Shown here piece after piece: positions 10,254 to 22,200 of a stretch of 64,000 bases of DNA; positions within the stretch are counted from its first letter, which is position 1; every line of letters begins with the position of its first letter. The stretch covers positions 79,025,100-79,089,099 of the forward strand of contig CM076847.1 of the NCBI GenBank assembly GCA_039519185.1, given 5' to 3'. The notes below the pieces were generated by a model. It was not told the DNA's origin, made no database searches, and worked only from the letters and a program-made list of their open reading frames with translations. The translations under genes were made by a program, and so were the position numbers. The stretch is from Astragalus membranaceus (taxonomy: Eukaryota; Streptophyta; Magnoliopsida; Fabales; Fabaceae).

Positions 10254-12507
10254 CACTACAAGAATTTCGGTGATTTCTGAGGGAAAAATCCCTCGGAAAA
10301 GCAGGAAAATCGGTCGCTAATTCACGTTTCCGACGGACAAAATTCCGTGGGATAAACGGTCCTCGCAAACGATTTCCGACGGAAAATTCCCTCGAAAACG
10401 CTTCCGTCGGAAATCCCTCGAAAATCCCTCGGAAATATCCCTCGCAAATCCCTCAGAAATATCCCTCGCAAATCCCTCGGAAATTCCGTCGAAAATCCGT
10501 CGGAAAAATTAATTTACTGTAAAAAAAAACTAAATCCCAACAGTCATCCATTCAAGCTCCACAAATAATTTTTATTACATTTTTTATTACATACTGATAT
10601 TCATGGGTTATAAATTTTACCCACATCATGTGCCTCATACAATGGCCTAGTATCAAATTAAAAAGAGTCAAACAAATCAGAACTAGTTCTAGTTGTGTTG
10701 CCTAGCCAAAGACAATGGGCACCAAACCATGAAAACAAAAATACAAATAGATCAGAGAGATAAGAACTACAATTGTGGAAGTAAGCTTCTTGATTCCATA
10801 TTCAACAAAAACACAGTAGTTGATTACATATTCAACAATATGATCAGTAAATGAAGTGTAAACTCGGGATATTATACTGAAGTTTCTAGTAACTACAAAA
10901 ACAATTTACAAATGCCCATAATCATAACGGAAGTGAAATAATTTTAAGATTAAAACCTAAGAAAATTTACACAGGTGCAGGAAGTCAAAGATAGCATAAG
11001 TTTCACTTCCATGAATAAGAAGTTGATCTTCCATCTTCCAACCTTTCCAGATCCTTGTTGAGTAGCAGTTCTAGCAGGAGAATAAATCAAAACCTGCCAT
11101 TACATTGTAAATACAAGACAAATGGATAAGTGAGTGTGATTAACTTATTGCACATTAGGCAAACAATTATGCAAGATGTCTCACACAGTACCTGCTACTA
11201 ACCACCGCGTCACCGTCAAAGCCGGCGCTGTCGTACGCAATGCTTGAAACTGAATATATATGCAGAACAAAGAATGTTACTAAAATTTATCGCTGTTGGA
11301 CGGAAAAGAAGAATAACAAATGATTTTACAGTACTATATTGTCTACTTATAATAATCATATGCAGTATAATCATGCTGCATACATTACTAACTAGCCCCA
11401 ATCATATAAAAACTGTAATAATCATGTACAAAATTTTGGCCTTAAAGAAACACGATAATCATGCTAAAATTGAAGAGTTATCAAGCTACAAGGTTTTATA
11501 GACTGAACTTACAGAGTAGTCTTTCACACATTCTGGACAACCGCATTTCTCCGAGAATAGTTTCTTCCCAGTCAATGAGCCTTCTGCGCCATCTAATTTC
11601 CCAAATCGACCCAGCACCTGCACAAGAAAAAGTTCCTGCTACAGAGGCTGATTTGTTAGTGGCAATGCTGTATAGCCAAAAAAATACAGATTGACCATTT
11701 CACACTTTCAACTGCAAAAAATCAGAAAACCATCTAGTATCAACTCCTTATTATTTCAAAGCTATTAATGTTAATGTCTATCCACCAGTTTGAACAATTT
11801 TTAGGAGCTAGGTTTTTATCAATGTGTAATTTGCCAGTTAAAACAATACACAATAATATATAGGAATTTCAAATGCACCAAATCAAGATTACTTTAAGAT
11901 AGTATCATTTGGCACAAATGAAATTAGCAAGCCAACAGTTATTGCCTTCATGCTATGGTCTCACAGTTGATCTCTTTTATTCTAGATGCATGTATGCTGC
12001 TTACTTAAAGATATGAATTTCACGGTACTGCAAGAGGAATAAGACTCTGTTTGAATTCATGAAAACCTAAACCAAACCATAAAACTAAACCCACATCAAC
12101 CTAAGTTAATAATTACTCGACTACAAATAGAACAATAACTTACCAGATCCTTGTAGTCCCTATCAGAATACATCTTCCAATAACTGCCTTCTCACACGCC
12201 CACTTGATACCTGCAGCCAGAAAATAGATTATCGCTAGTAGGCTAGAAATAGCTAAATGCGACAGAGAAGATATGAAACAGCTTTATAGACATATAAGTG
12301 AACTGAGGCAATCTAGTTAGTTATAACTACCTAGCTTTATAGATTATTTGTACATTAATGATTAGCTGCACATCAGTTTATATACAAGTCAATGATGAAT
12401 GGACACTACAAGAAATAGCAGAAATAGTTGAAGCTGCTAATAGGGTACAGAGTAAGGCCGGTTTCTGTCTCTCACCAAAAATAGCAAAAATATCAATGAA
12501 GACTTAC

Positions 12508-12627
12508 TCTGATCTAGAGGGATCAAGAGATATAAGAGTATGGAAAATGGCCTCTGAAGTTCCATCAACAACACCAACTGCCATTATTGTTGGATGATCA
12601 CCCCAATGCCTTCCACGGGGTAGGACA
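12508..12627 (-). pseudogene. Captured EDR2-like START-domain exon
   Basis: The minus strand encodes PRGRHWGDHPTIMAVGVVDG followed by TSEAIFHTLISLDPSRS, ending at a GTAAGT donor. This matches the beginning of the START domain in plant EDR2-like proteins (PH, START and DUF1336 domains), which bind lipids at membranes. Only one exon is present and no flanking EDR2 exons follow, so it is a captured fragment inside the CACTA element. Confidence 0.7.
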
Positions 12628-12684
12628 TGCAATCTTCAAGTTTGACAAAACAACAGAAAAGCGGAGAACAATGAAGATAATTAC

Positions 12685-12961
12685 CCTCCATCTAAATGCT
12701 CCTTGAATATCCGTTCAAATGCTCGACAAAGTTCTAGGATGGTGTATAGTTGAGCCTGAAACATATATTAACATTAAGCATATATTCAAGAGGACATCAA
12801 AGAAAGAACTTTACTCGTCAAAGAAATCATCAAAAACAGCCTACCCCAGCATCAAGAGCAATAGGTCTCCCAAGATGATCCATCTTTGATTCAAGTTCCT
12901 CAATGCTTTTGTTTATTAAAGATGTTATACTAGGTATCCTTGCCCCAATTACTGACTCCAG
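12685..12961 (-). pseudogene. Captured dynamin-related protein 1 (DRP1) exons
   Basis: Two consecutive exons with canonical borders are present. Exon 12845-12961 has 39 codons (LESVIGARIPSITSLINKSI, then MDHLGRPIALDAG). Exon 12685-12755 encodes AQLYTILELCRAFERIFKEH and then LDGG. Together they match the stalk/middle region of plant DRP1-type dynamins, membrane-remodelling GTPases of the cell plate and endocytosis. The GTPase domain and the C-terminus are absent. The retained intron shows capture at the DNA level, not through a spliced RNA. Confidence 0.85.
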
Positions 12962-13329
12962 CTACAGAAATAAGGCATCAGTTGCATTTCAAATGAAAAA
13001 AAGTCTTGTAGTAAACATGAAACAGTGGTAGATGATTCAAGAAAAATGTAAATTCCCTAACATATTATTTGATTAGTTAGAAAGTAGATACCACTTCACT
13101 TCCATTAATTACAAACAATCCCTCAAAAAATTCAAAGATTCTCATTGTGATATGAAACTATTCTTTTTAGGTAATCACATTCCAAATTAAGGAGAAGTAC
13201 TCCAATGCCTTTCTTGGATTTGGCTCTGAAGATGTAAGACATGATATGAAACTATTTCATTATAAATATCAAAAGCAACAAAGTTCATAAGAGGTGTTGC
13301 AAACTGGCCCACTGACCTACATTATTAAG

Positions 13330-13610
13330 AGGTGTTGCAGTTGCCAGTCCGGGATTTGGCACTGAAGCACCACTGGGTGGGAAGGCTGCAAAACCGCCAA
13401 CACTTGCCGCTCCAAAAGCAGAAGTAAGAGCTGCTTCTAGAATAGGACTTAAAGGTATAACAAATGAGTCGGCAGTTTTTGGTAATTTATCACATTGCCA
13501 CTAGAAGTAGTTGTTACAAAAAGTGTATCACCTTGGACTCCATAAACATGAGCAGGAAAAGATGCTGAAACGGACAACTGGGACAGCATAGATTCGAGGG
13601 GATTTAAATA
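13330..13610 (-). pseudogene. Unidentified captured exon-like segments
   Basis: Two minus-strand stretches look coding: one encodes FPAHVYGVQGDTLFVTTTSS and the other SPILEAALTSAFGAASVGGF followed by an alanine/proline-rich tail. They sit between the dynamin and fimbrin fragments in the same orientation. I do not recognise the source gene. They differ from the surrounding AT-rich intron-like DNA in base composition. Confidence 0.4.
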
Positions 13611-13693
13611 GTACTGGTGGGAAGAAAAAAGTTCTAATCATCACAAGTAAAGGATAGCATATGTATATTTATGTTTAAAAAGTATGCAGTTAC

Positions 13694-13955
13694 CTTTACA
13701 TCAGAGGAGAAGTTTGTGACAATCTTCTTATATCCTGCTTTCTTTAAATGAAAATTCATCCATCTCAACAAGATTTTTTCTGTTGGTGGACTCATCAACT
13801 CTTCCATGTCCTGTTATTTCAGAAATATGACGCCAACAAATACAACAATGATGAGAAGTATGAAAAGATAATGAAAAAAGGTAACTTACATTACTATCAT
13901 CAACCAATTGCAACAGTTGAGGAGTTTTCTTAAGGTTCAGATCAGCCAATATATA
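13694..13955 (-). pseudogene. Captured fimbrin (plastin) exons
   Basis: An upstream exon ending at 13890 encodes LADLNLKKTPQLLQLVDDSN before a GTAAGT donor. After a short intron, exon 13694-13810 encodes DMEELMSPPTEKILLRWMNF and then HLKKAGYKKIVTNFSSDVK. This matches the first calponin-homology domain region of plant fimbrins, actin-bundling proteins. Both splice borders are intact. The EF-hand region and the other CH domains are absent, so this is a captured piece. Confidence 0.85.
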
Positions 13956-14799
13956 ATTGAATCTAATTTAGTACCAGCATTAGCAATGTCAAAAGTTTTT
14001 GTTGACTACATTCAATCCAGAAGTAGGATGCACAAATCATTGAGCATTTACCATAATACCAAGACATATACACATCACATATTCACCAACTCTTCTCGGA
14101 GCACCACAAATAAAACTAGTCATAAAAGTTCACGTTCAAAGAATGGAGATGAAATGGATCATAGACATTCTTAACTAGAGAGATATTCATCAGAAAACAA
14201 AACAAAACATGCTAGCACAAAGCAATTCATGTCCTCCAACACATAAGTAAAAAAAATTCCAATCCACTTGTCTTGATGGGTAACCAGGCCATATATTAGT
14301 TATACATTAAAATCATGAAATTCCATTGAAAAATTAACATTTAGAAATTGCACCTCCTCTCCCTGACTTCCCATCTGCTAGCATTTGTTTTCCCTGACTT
14401 CATTCCCTGTCATGGACCCATGGCAACAACAAAACCAAGCACAACAGATTGCAAACTCCTGAGAATCAACCAAGCACAAAAAATCAGTCAATGATTTGTA
14501 CTTAAAATACACAATGGTTGTCATTGTCAACCCCCTTTTCGTTTATAGATGGCTATTGGCTATCCAATTATGGGATAAGCGCTTCAATTGGTATGGAAAT
14601 AATACCAATATCACACTTTCAAAACACAAAACTCTATTCAAGTAGATTGAAAAGAAAGGTAAATCTAAACCTATTGATTCACCACCTAACACATTGCCAA
14701 TAATCCAATAATGAACTTTAAATCCAAATGCTACCTATAGACATAAATGTTTTTAGAAATACTAGATCAAACTTATGTTTAATAAGATTTACTCCTCTT

Positions 14800-15236
14800 G
14801 TCAGGTTCCCTAAACTTTGGAGCACCGTAAGGATCTGCTCCCAGTCCCAGTTTAAGAGGCAAAACCAACAACAGATTTGTAATACGGCCAATCACACTTC
14901 CAATTGCACCAACCTGGAAATAAAGCCACAATAACATATTAGCAAATCACATAGACAATCATTCAAATACAAATAGCACTATATCAACAAAAGTAACAAC
15001 AAAGCCTTATCCACTGGACACCATTAAAAACACTACCAGAAATCAAATTTTCAATAAGCCATCGTGTTTTCAAACCTCCTCTAAAGTCTAAACCTTTTAA
15101 TAAATAAAAAATTAAATGAACTCTAACTTACAACTCCTTCTTCGTTTTCCATGACAACGAGTGCAGAATCCCTCTTCCGACTCCCTTTGATGACCACATC
15201 TTCAACATCATCAAACTTGACGAGTTCATAGAAAAG
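14800..15236 (-). pseudogene. Captured DNAJC17-like RRM exons
   Basis: The minus strand encodes FDDVEDVVIKGSRKRDSALV followed by VMENEEG (15133-15236). A second exon (about 14800-14920) encodes GAIGSVIGRITNLLLVLPLK and LGLGADPYGAPKF. Together they resemble the RNA-recognition motif of plant DnaJ subfamily C member 17-like proteins, where 'EDVVIKSSKKKGSALVVM' is followed by 'NPLLVVPL'. The J domain is absent. The assignment rests on remembered family motifs. Confidence 0.55.
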
Positions 15237-15246
15237 TGAAAGGAAC

Positions 15247-15336
15247 CTTGACGAGAAGCTTAAGGTAGATATAATTGGACTTTGGTACTATTCGCTTGGT
15301 CTTTTTGCTCTTACCCCCAGCCTTAAGATCGATCAC
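15247..15336 (-). pseudogene. Captured ribosomal protein L18 (eL18) exon
   Basis: After a GCAG acceptor, the minus strand encodes VIDLKAGGKSKKTKRIVPKS followed by NYIYLKLLVK. This is the highly conserved N-terminus of cytosolic 60S ribosomal protein L18 (normally starting MGIDLKAGGKSKKTKR). After LLVK the match stops abruptly and the frame ends within six codons. That marks a junction with the DNAJC17-like fragment. The initiator exon of L18 is not present; an unrelated short exon at 17545-17568 could supply a start. Confidence 0.85.
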
Positions 15337-15448
15337 CTGCGTATCAAACTCAAATGAAAATGTAGACAATTTTGGTAAATTAAATCAAAGCCAAACACGG
15401 AAAAATGCTTTGCTTCATAACAGGGAAACGAAAATTAGGGAAAGATGT

Positions 15449-17520
15449 TAGACTATAGTATAACCTTAGAGGGGGGGTGAATAAGGTTATGTGTAATTCT
15501 TGGATTCTTTTCAAAATAAATGATAAGTTTGTTTAAATCAAATGCGGAAAAAGAGATTTGAACTTATCAGATATATGCAAGTAGGCAGATTAGGCACAAT
15601 GAGATATTATTCTATATTCAATATTTACAATAAGGTTGTTTTATAAGTAATGCAATGATATTGAATATAGCAGATCTACAGTAGTGATAGAGAAGATGAT
15701 AGATAAACAGATCTGTAGTACAGCGAGTATAACTATAACCAGATTAACAGATTCAGATCAGAGTAGGGATATAGTTATACAACCAGATTAACAGATTCAG
15801 ATCAAAGTAGTGATATTATAAACAGATATAAACAGTAAATAAAGTAAAGAGAGAGGGATAGAGATACACCAGGAATTTTACGAGGTTCGGGATAAAAGCC
15901 CTACGTCCTCGGCCTCCGGCTTTGCAACCTTTGGACTTTGCTGATAACCACTATATGAAGAACCAATGTTTTACAAACAATCAACTTCAAATAGCAAATC
16001 TCAATTCCCCTGAATTGAGAACCCGAGCTCCCCGCTAAGGATTTCAACCGCTTCAATCTCCTGATTGAACGACCCAAGAGCACCTCCCAGGATTTCAATA
16101 CCACTTCAATCTTCTCCGATTGAACGACCCAAGATCACCTCCCAGGATTTCAAACCAACTCAATCTCCTGATTGAGAGACCCAAGAAAACTTCCCAGGAT
16201 TTCAAACCAACTCAATCTCTTGATTGAGAGACCCAAGAAAACTTCCCAGGATTTCAAAGTGACCCCACTTAAAATAACGAATACAACTTTGAGATCTATG
16301 ATCCAATCACTTCGGACAGTATGACAATATAGTAACTTTAGAGAGATGAGTGATTTGGAAAATATAAAAGCTTTATAAAATATATGACAATGAAAAGCTT
16401 ATTTTCTCTGATCTAGAAAGTGTATGTGAGACGTATAGTAATTTGCGAAAAGTGGTGTGTTTGAATTGTGAAACACACTTGCCTATTTATAGGCGTAGAA
16501 AGATTTGAAAAAATAAATGCATGAAGTAATCGATTATGTTGAATGTGAGAAGCAAGTGCATAATCGATTGTATGTTTAAATATGGAAACTTGGAATAGCT
16601 TGATAATCGATTATTGATATTAGTTCAAATAGGCACATAATCGATTATTTGTTGTCAAAAGGAAGGCAAGGCAAGCAACTAATCGATTATAGGTTTACTT
16701 CATGGAAGCACATAATTGATTATACATAAAATAGGAAACAATTTTTGGCTTGATAATCGATTATGCCTTCATGTGTTATCAAGGGTATAATCGATTATAC
16801 ATAAATGAGGAAACTTTTATATAGCTTGATAATCGATTATTCCTTCATGTATATCAAGTACATAATCGATTTGTTGATCTAAAAAAGGAAGGTAAGGCAA
16901 GCTCTTAATCGATTATTTGTTTTAATTAAAATAAGAGAGTAATCGATTATGTGCTCTGAAAACATTCAGGCACCTAATCTATTATCTTTGTAAAAAAGGA
17001 AAGAAAGGCAAGCCACTAATCGATTATTTGTTTTAGTTAAAATAGGAGAGTAATCGATTATGTGCTCTGAAAACATTCAGGCACCTAATCTATTACCATA
17101 ATCTATTATCTTTGTAAAAGAATAGGATTTTGATTTCAAGCCTTCAACAAAACTATTTTTAGGGTTTTAATCTTTCAACAAAAAATAGTTTTAGGGTTTT
17201 TGTTGCCACCTTATGCATGCATGCAATTTTATAAAATATTTTTCAAAACTATTTTGATGCACCATGCATGTTTTGAAAAACTCATCTCTCAGCTACTAAA
17301 AGTCATAGACCTTCAGTGATAGGACCTTACACAGTGTCCTAAAGAAAGCTTATAAACAATTAGGTCTTGGACTTCTGAGGTGGCTTCTTCTCCAAGCTGC
17401 TCCATTTTAATCTTCCTGCTCTTTGCTTTATGTCCTGTACTTAATTCAACTTGAACCATTAGTAGATAAGTTGTAATTTGTTATCATACAAAACAAAGAG
17501 TGTTTGCCCTTGGTTCAACA
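15449..17520. repeat. Unclassified dispersed repeat nested in the CACTA element
   Basis: The block begins near TTAGACTATAGTATAACC, followed by a GGGGGGG run and GTGAATAAGG. It contains three short direct repeats at 16060-16255 (CCCAGGATTTCAAACCAACT and TTGAGAGACCCAAGA). It also carries the AATCGATT cluster, and it ends near GTTATCATACAAAACAAAGAG. I recall this order from dispersed plant repeats but cannot place it in a superfamily. No protein domain or TSD was found, so the limits are approximate. Confidence 0.45.
16525..17115. repeat. Cluster of AATCGATT palindromes
   Basis: In under 600 bp there are about 17 occurrences of TAATCGATTA or one-base variants (such as TAATCTATTA), spaced irregularly by 20-50 bp. 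Part of the block is itself duplicated (about 16905-16990 and 17005-17090). It resembles spaced palindromic elements known from legume repeats. The function is unknown. Confidence 0.8.
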
Positions 17521-17544
17521 AAAGATAGTAGAGAGAGTACTTAC

Positions 17545-17568
17545 CTTTCGGTGGCCAGAGAAATGCAT
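17545..17568 (-). other. Possible chimeric start exon in the CACTA element
   Basis: The minus strand has ATG followed by seven codons (MHFSGHRK) and a perfect GTAAGT donor. The phase matches the captured L18 exon at 15336, so splicing would give an in-frame fusion. A pyrimidine-rich, 5'-UTR-like stretch lies just upstream on the same strand (17600-17800). Transcription is not shown by the sequence. Confidence 0.35.
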
Positions 17569-18063
17569 AGCTGGCGGCGCGCTGGTTGCGCGACTGAGGG
17601 TGGAGGCCAGAGTAGGGTTTGGGGAAATGTGAGGTTAGGGTTTCGCCGGATTTGAGGAGAACATGGGAGCTGAGGACGACAGTGTGACGGTGAGGAGTGT
17701 GGGCAGAGTGTGGGCGGAGTGGTGATTTAGTGGGTGGTGGTGATTGAGAGTGAGGAGGTCAAGAGAGTTAGTGAGAGAGAGATGGAGTTTTGAGTGAGAC
17801 AAGAAAAAGAAAAAATGAAGGACGTTCAAGGGAGAAGAAAGAATAAATCCAATGGATACAACGTTTCCGACAGAACTTTTTGCAATACCGAGGGAACTTT
17901 CCATCGGAAATTAACGAGGGATTTAAATTCCCTCAGAAATATAAGCGGGAAATGCATTAAACACGTAGTGAGGGAACTATCCATCGGAAATGAAGATATT
18001 AGCGACCAAAAAAAATCCCTCGGAAATATGTGGTAGGTAAATTAGCACATTCTTGTAGTGGAT

Positions 18064-18244
18064 GATACTGCTCCTCCATGTCCTGATCGGGACAGTCCTC
18101 CCCTCTATGGTGACCGCCCCATCGTGCCACCTCAGGTCTCCGCCGGTTAGAAGCGTGACTCATTTCTGTCAAATCAGTTAGATCCTGGTTAGCTGACCAT
18201 GAACTCTCACCACGATGATACGTGTGTGGGATCCTGTTAAGCAT
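18064..18244 (-). pseudogene. PMD transposon protein, N-terminal fragment, copy 1
   Basis: The minus strand encodes a charged region (MLNRIPHTYHRGESSWSANQ, then SHASNRRRPEVARWGGHHRG). It is like the low-complexity N-termini that precede the PMD in transposon copies. The frame runs directly up to the CACTA boundary at 18063, and the PMD continues on the other side at 10253. The two were therefore one gene before the insertion. Confidence 0.55.
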
Positions 18245-18598
18245 TCTACCTAGAATGTTTTCCTCTCTACTAGGGATGGCAATGGGTACCCTGTGGACAA
18301 AGTACCATTATGCTCGTACCCGAGCCCGCACATGTATGGGCAGGGTACTATAGTGCCTATCTCCGTACCCTCTGGGCACCAAGTGCCCATGGCATGCCCA
18401 TTACCTGCACTTTAACAACAAAAAATAATAAAAAACATAAAAAACATTATAACTCAATTTAAGAAGCAATTATTTTTTCGTATCTACTAATTAAAATATT
18501 ACATATGACAATATTTAGTGAATTGAAAACATCCAAAATATTAGTAGTTTGGATTTATTTTTTTATAGTTGGATATACTTAAAATTATAATAATAGTA

Positions 18599-18643
<45 letters not shown>

Positions 18644-18739
18644 AACATAAAAAATTTTAATTAGTAGTCAGATTAGTGTTTTATGGAAAAAATTATTTCA
18701 TTTTTTTTAAATTGTATATAGGTAAAATTGTATATTCGC

Positions 18740-18778
<39 letters not shown>

Positions 18779-19280
18779 CCATACTCGAGTCCGCGCTCAT
18801 GTGTGGGGTAATTTGTAACACCCTTTTCTACCCGATAATTATTTAATAAAATCCGAGTTACAAAAAAATTATTTCATACTTCGAAAAGAGATGTCACACA
18901 TTCATCGATAACCAAAGGTCACATACGGTATATAACACTTTAATCAAATTTCATCATCACGCAGCGGAATACAAAATAAGTCTCAAAACATAAAACATAA
19001 CGTCCTGAATGAACTCCAAATAAATAAAGAAAATGGAACAGCCAAAGTCTAGGTTCGTTTCCCCCCTTGAGTGTTACATATCAAAGCAAAGGACACCGAC
19101 TCAACTAGCGAAGGTAACTAGGCCTTCACTCGCAATCACCTGCACGTTACCGCATAGGGGTAACATTCAAACAGAAGGGGTGGGATATCTCCAATATAAT
19201 AGTGTAAAATGATAGGAAATATGCTAGAATATGACAACTATATCTACCACTCCACTACACACATATAGTCATAAACACAA

Positions 19281-22200
19281 TGTTGCACCCGAAAAAGTCC
19301 CTGAGGGGATCTTTCTTCGTTTACAACTTTTTAAAACAATGAAGTCGCCACCAATATTTTTTAAGGTAAAACATTGAAAAAAACCTTTTTTGGAAAGCAA
19401 TGGCCTTTTGGAAACCGGAAAATTTGGGTTCGGGGGTCGGTTAGGCATGGGGAAGGTATTAGCACCCCACACCTCCTTTCTACCGAAAGGGAACCTTTAA
19501 CTAAACGTGTGGTTTTAAGTGTTGATTTGGAAAATACTTAAATTTGCTTCTTTATTGAAAAGGGAATGAGAAGATTTAATGAAAATTTTTATTTTTGGCG
19601 CTTGACGAGAGTTAGCCTCTCGCTCCTACGTATCTCCCGGTGCGATGGAGAATTCAAAGCTACGTAGTTCTTGGGTAGAAAATGTTTGTGTGTTGGTGTT
19701 TTTTAATATAGGGGTTTTAGGATTGTGTGATCTGTGTTGAAGGACCACTGGGGGTCTGAAGGGCCGCTGGGGGCTGAAGGAGCGCTGGGGCTCTGAAGGA
19801 CCACAGTTCACTTATCCTAAAACGATGATTAACCCGGCCGTACGACCGACTTAATCCCCTACTTTGAAAATAAGATTTTTGATTTTTGAAATGAAAGAGA
19901 TGTGTTTGTATTTTTTATTTAGAAATTATTTATTTTTGCGCTTGACGGGAGTGTGCCCCCGCTCCTACGTATCTCCAAGTGCAATGGAGAATCAAAGGCT
20001 ACATAGTTCTGGCTTGTCTATTCTTTGAAAAGGTTTTTGTCTTTTGTCTTTTTAGTGAGTTTTCGAAATAGGACGAGCATTTAGTGAATGATTAAACTAA
20101 CCAAGGTTATGGGTAATCACCGCTAAGTGTTCTTGAAAATGAGAGTCACCACCACCAGTCAGACGAACAAGGGTTCTGATTGACTGTTAGTAGCAACTCG
20201 TTTTTTATTTGCTCTTTTGAAAATGGTTTTCGAAAGAGATTGATTAGCACGGATGATCAAACTAACGAAAGCTATGGGTGATCACCGCTTATTGTTCTTT
20301 GGGGGAAAAAGACATCGCTACCAATGGCTAGACGAACAAAGGTTCTGATTAACCACTGGCAACGATGGGTTTGAAAATGATTCTAGCTTATAGAAATGAT
20401 TCTCTTTGTTATGCAAATGCTAGTTTTTGATTGCTAAAATGACTTTTATTTGCTGCGCTTGACGAGAACGAGACTCGCTCCTACGTATCCCAAATGGGAA
20501 TCAAAGCGACGTAGTTCTAATAAAAATGTTTTTGAAAGGGTTTGGAAAGGGGAAGAGTTTTCATAATGATCAAGCAAGCAAAGGCTTTGAGTGATCATTA
20601 CTAATAACTCTTGATGGCGTTCATGACAATCAAACAAGCCAAGGCTTTGAGTGATAGTCACTAATAACTTGCATTAGTTAGAAAAGAGTTTGAAAGATTT
20701 TTGGGAAAAGGGTGAAGTTATTATCAATGATTGGTTACAAAGCTCAAGCACATTCAATAATCAAGGAATCATGCATATGTTGAACGTTAACCAAGACTAA
20801 ACATGCCAATACGATCAAAAGATCCACTTATCAAGGATGCAAAGGTAAAGTTCTCAAAACAAATGCGTGTGTGTAGGAAGGAGTGTATTTACCCTAATGA
20901 CTATATGCTACAACAAGCAAGTAGGCTTACGTCTTCATTAGGAGGTCATACAAGTGGAGGGAATGACATACAATTAAATCAAGACATTTAGGTAGCATAA
21001 AAAACAAGTAAACAATTGATCATAGGCATAAAATGATCTTAATTAAACTAATGACATGTAAGCAACGATTTCTCAATAACATGAACAAAGAGGAATTGCA
21101 TCAAGACTAGGGTAAGCCTATCATTTGCAATCAACAATATGAACAAGTGCCCAAAGGTTAATAACACCATCAAAGAGGAGGGAGCATCAAGGTTTTGGGT
21201 AACCTATCCTTTGCAATACCCCACGAACCCTAAACCATAAACTTAACTATCTCATCTTTTATTCATTAAGAAATTGAAAGGGGAAGGTTGAATCATCTAA
21301 AACCATCCTCACCACTTAGAACATGATGCACTAGGCATAAGTGGGAATCATATGATTTGTCATCAACAATGGACAATAATAAAACTAGAATACAAGAGCA
21401 AGTGAATAAACACTAAAACCAAGTTGAATCACATAGAGCAATCTTCTCACTTGACTCAAAGTGCCCTAGGCACAAGTGAGAATCAACTTGTCTATCATCA
21501 ACCACTAACAATAAGCAAATTAAAATACAAAGATTAAATAAACACACAACTAAGTTGAATCACATAGAGCAATCTTCTCACTTGAATCAAAGTGCCCTAG
21601 GCACAAGTGAGAATCAACTTGCCTATCATCAACCACTAACAATAAGCAAATTAAAATACAAAGATTAAATAAACACACAACTAAGTTGAATCACATAGAG
21701 CAATCTTCTCACTTGAATCAAAGTGCCCTAGGCACAAGTGAGAATCAACTTGCCTATCATCAACCACTAACAATAAGCAAATTAAAATACAAAGATTAAA
21801 TAAACACACAACTAAGTTGAATCACATAGAGCAATCCTCTCACTTTGAGAAAAGTGCACTAGGCACTAGTGAGAATCAACTTGCCTATCATCAACCACTA
21901 ACAATAAGCAAATTAAAATACAAAGATTAAATAAACACACAACTAAGTTTAATCACATAGAGCAATCTTCTCACTTGAATCAAAATGCACTAGGCATTAG
22001 TGAAAATCAACTTGCCTATCATCAACCACTAACAATAAGCAAATTAAAATACAAAGATTAAATAAACACACAACTATGTTGAATCACATAGAGCAATCCT
22101 CTCACTTTGAGAAAAGTGCACTAGGCACTAGTGAGAATCAACTTGCCTATCATCAACCACTAACAATAAGCAAATTAAAATACAAAGATTAAATAAACAC

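Larger units (their letters stand above)
10254..18060 (-). mobile_element. Pack-CACTA: 7.8-kb CACTA transposon carrying host gene fragments
   Basis: The left end is CACTACAAGAATTTC and the right end ATTCTTGTAGTG. It is flanked by GAT on both sides (10251-10253 and 18061-18063), the 3-bp TSD of CACTA elements. Both subterminal regions hold dense repeats of CCCTCGGAAAT/TTTCCGACGG-type motifs. I see no TNP1/TNP2-like transposase, so the element is non-autonomous. The minus strand carries exon-like fragments of several unrelated host genes (listed separately), often with intact splice borders, plus a nested repeat from about 15450 to 17520. Fragments near 11497-11640 and 12140-12215 look exon-like but I did not identify them. 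The element sits inside the PMD relic, whose two coding parts lie on either side. Confidence 0.9.

Noticed and set aside
15901..16104. Minus-strand 67-codon gene
   Set aside because: It lies within a dispersed repeat with short direct repeats and shows no known domain.
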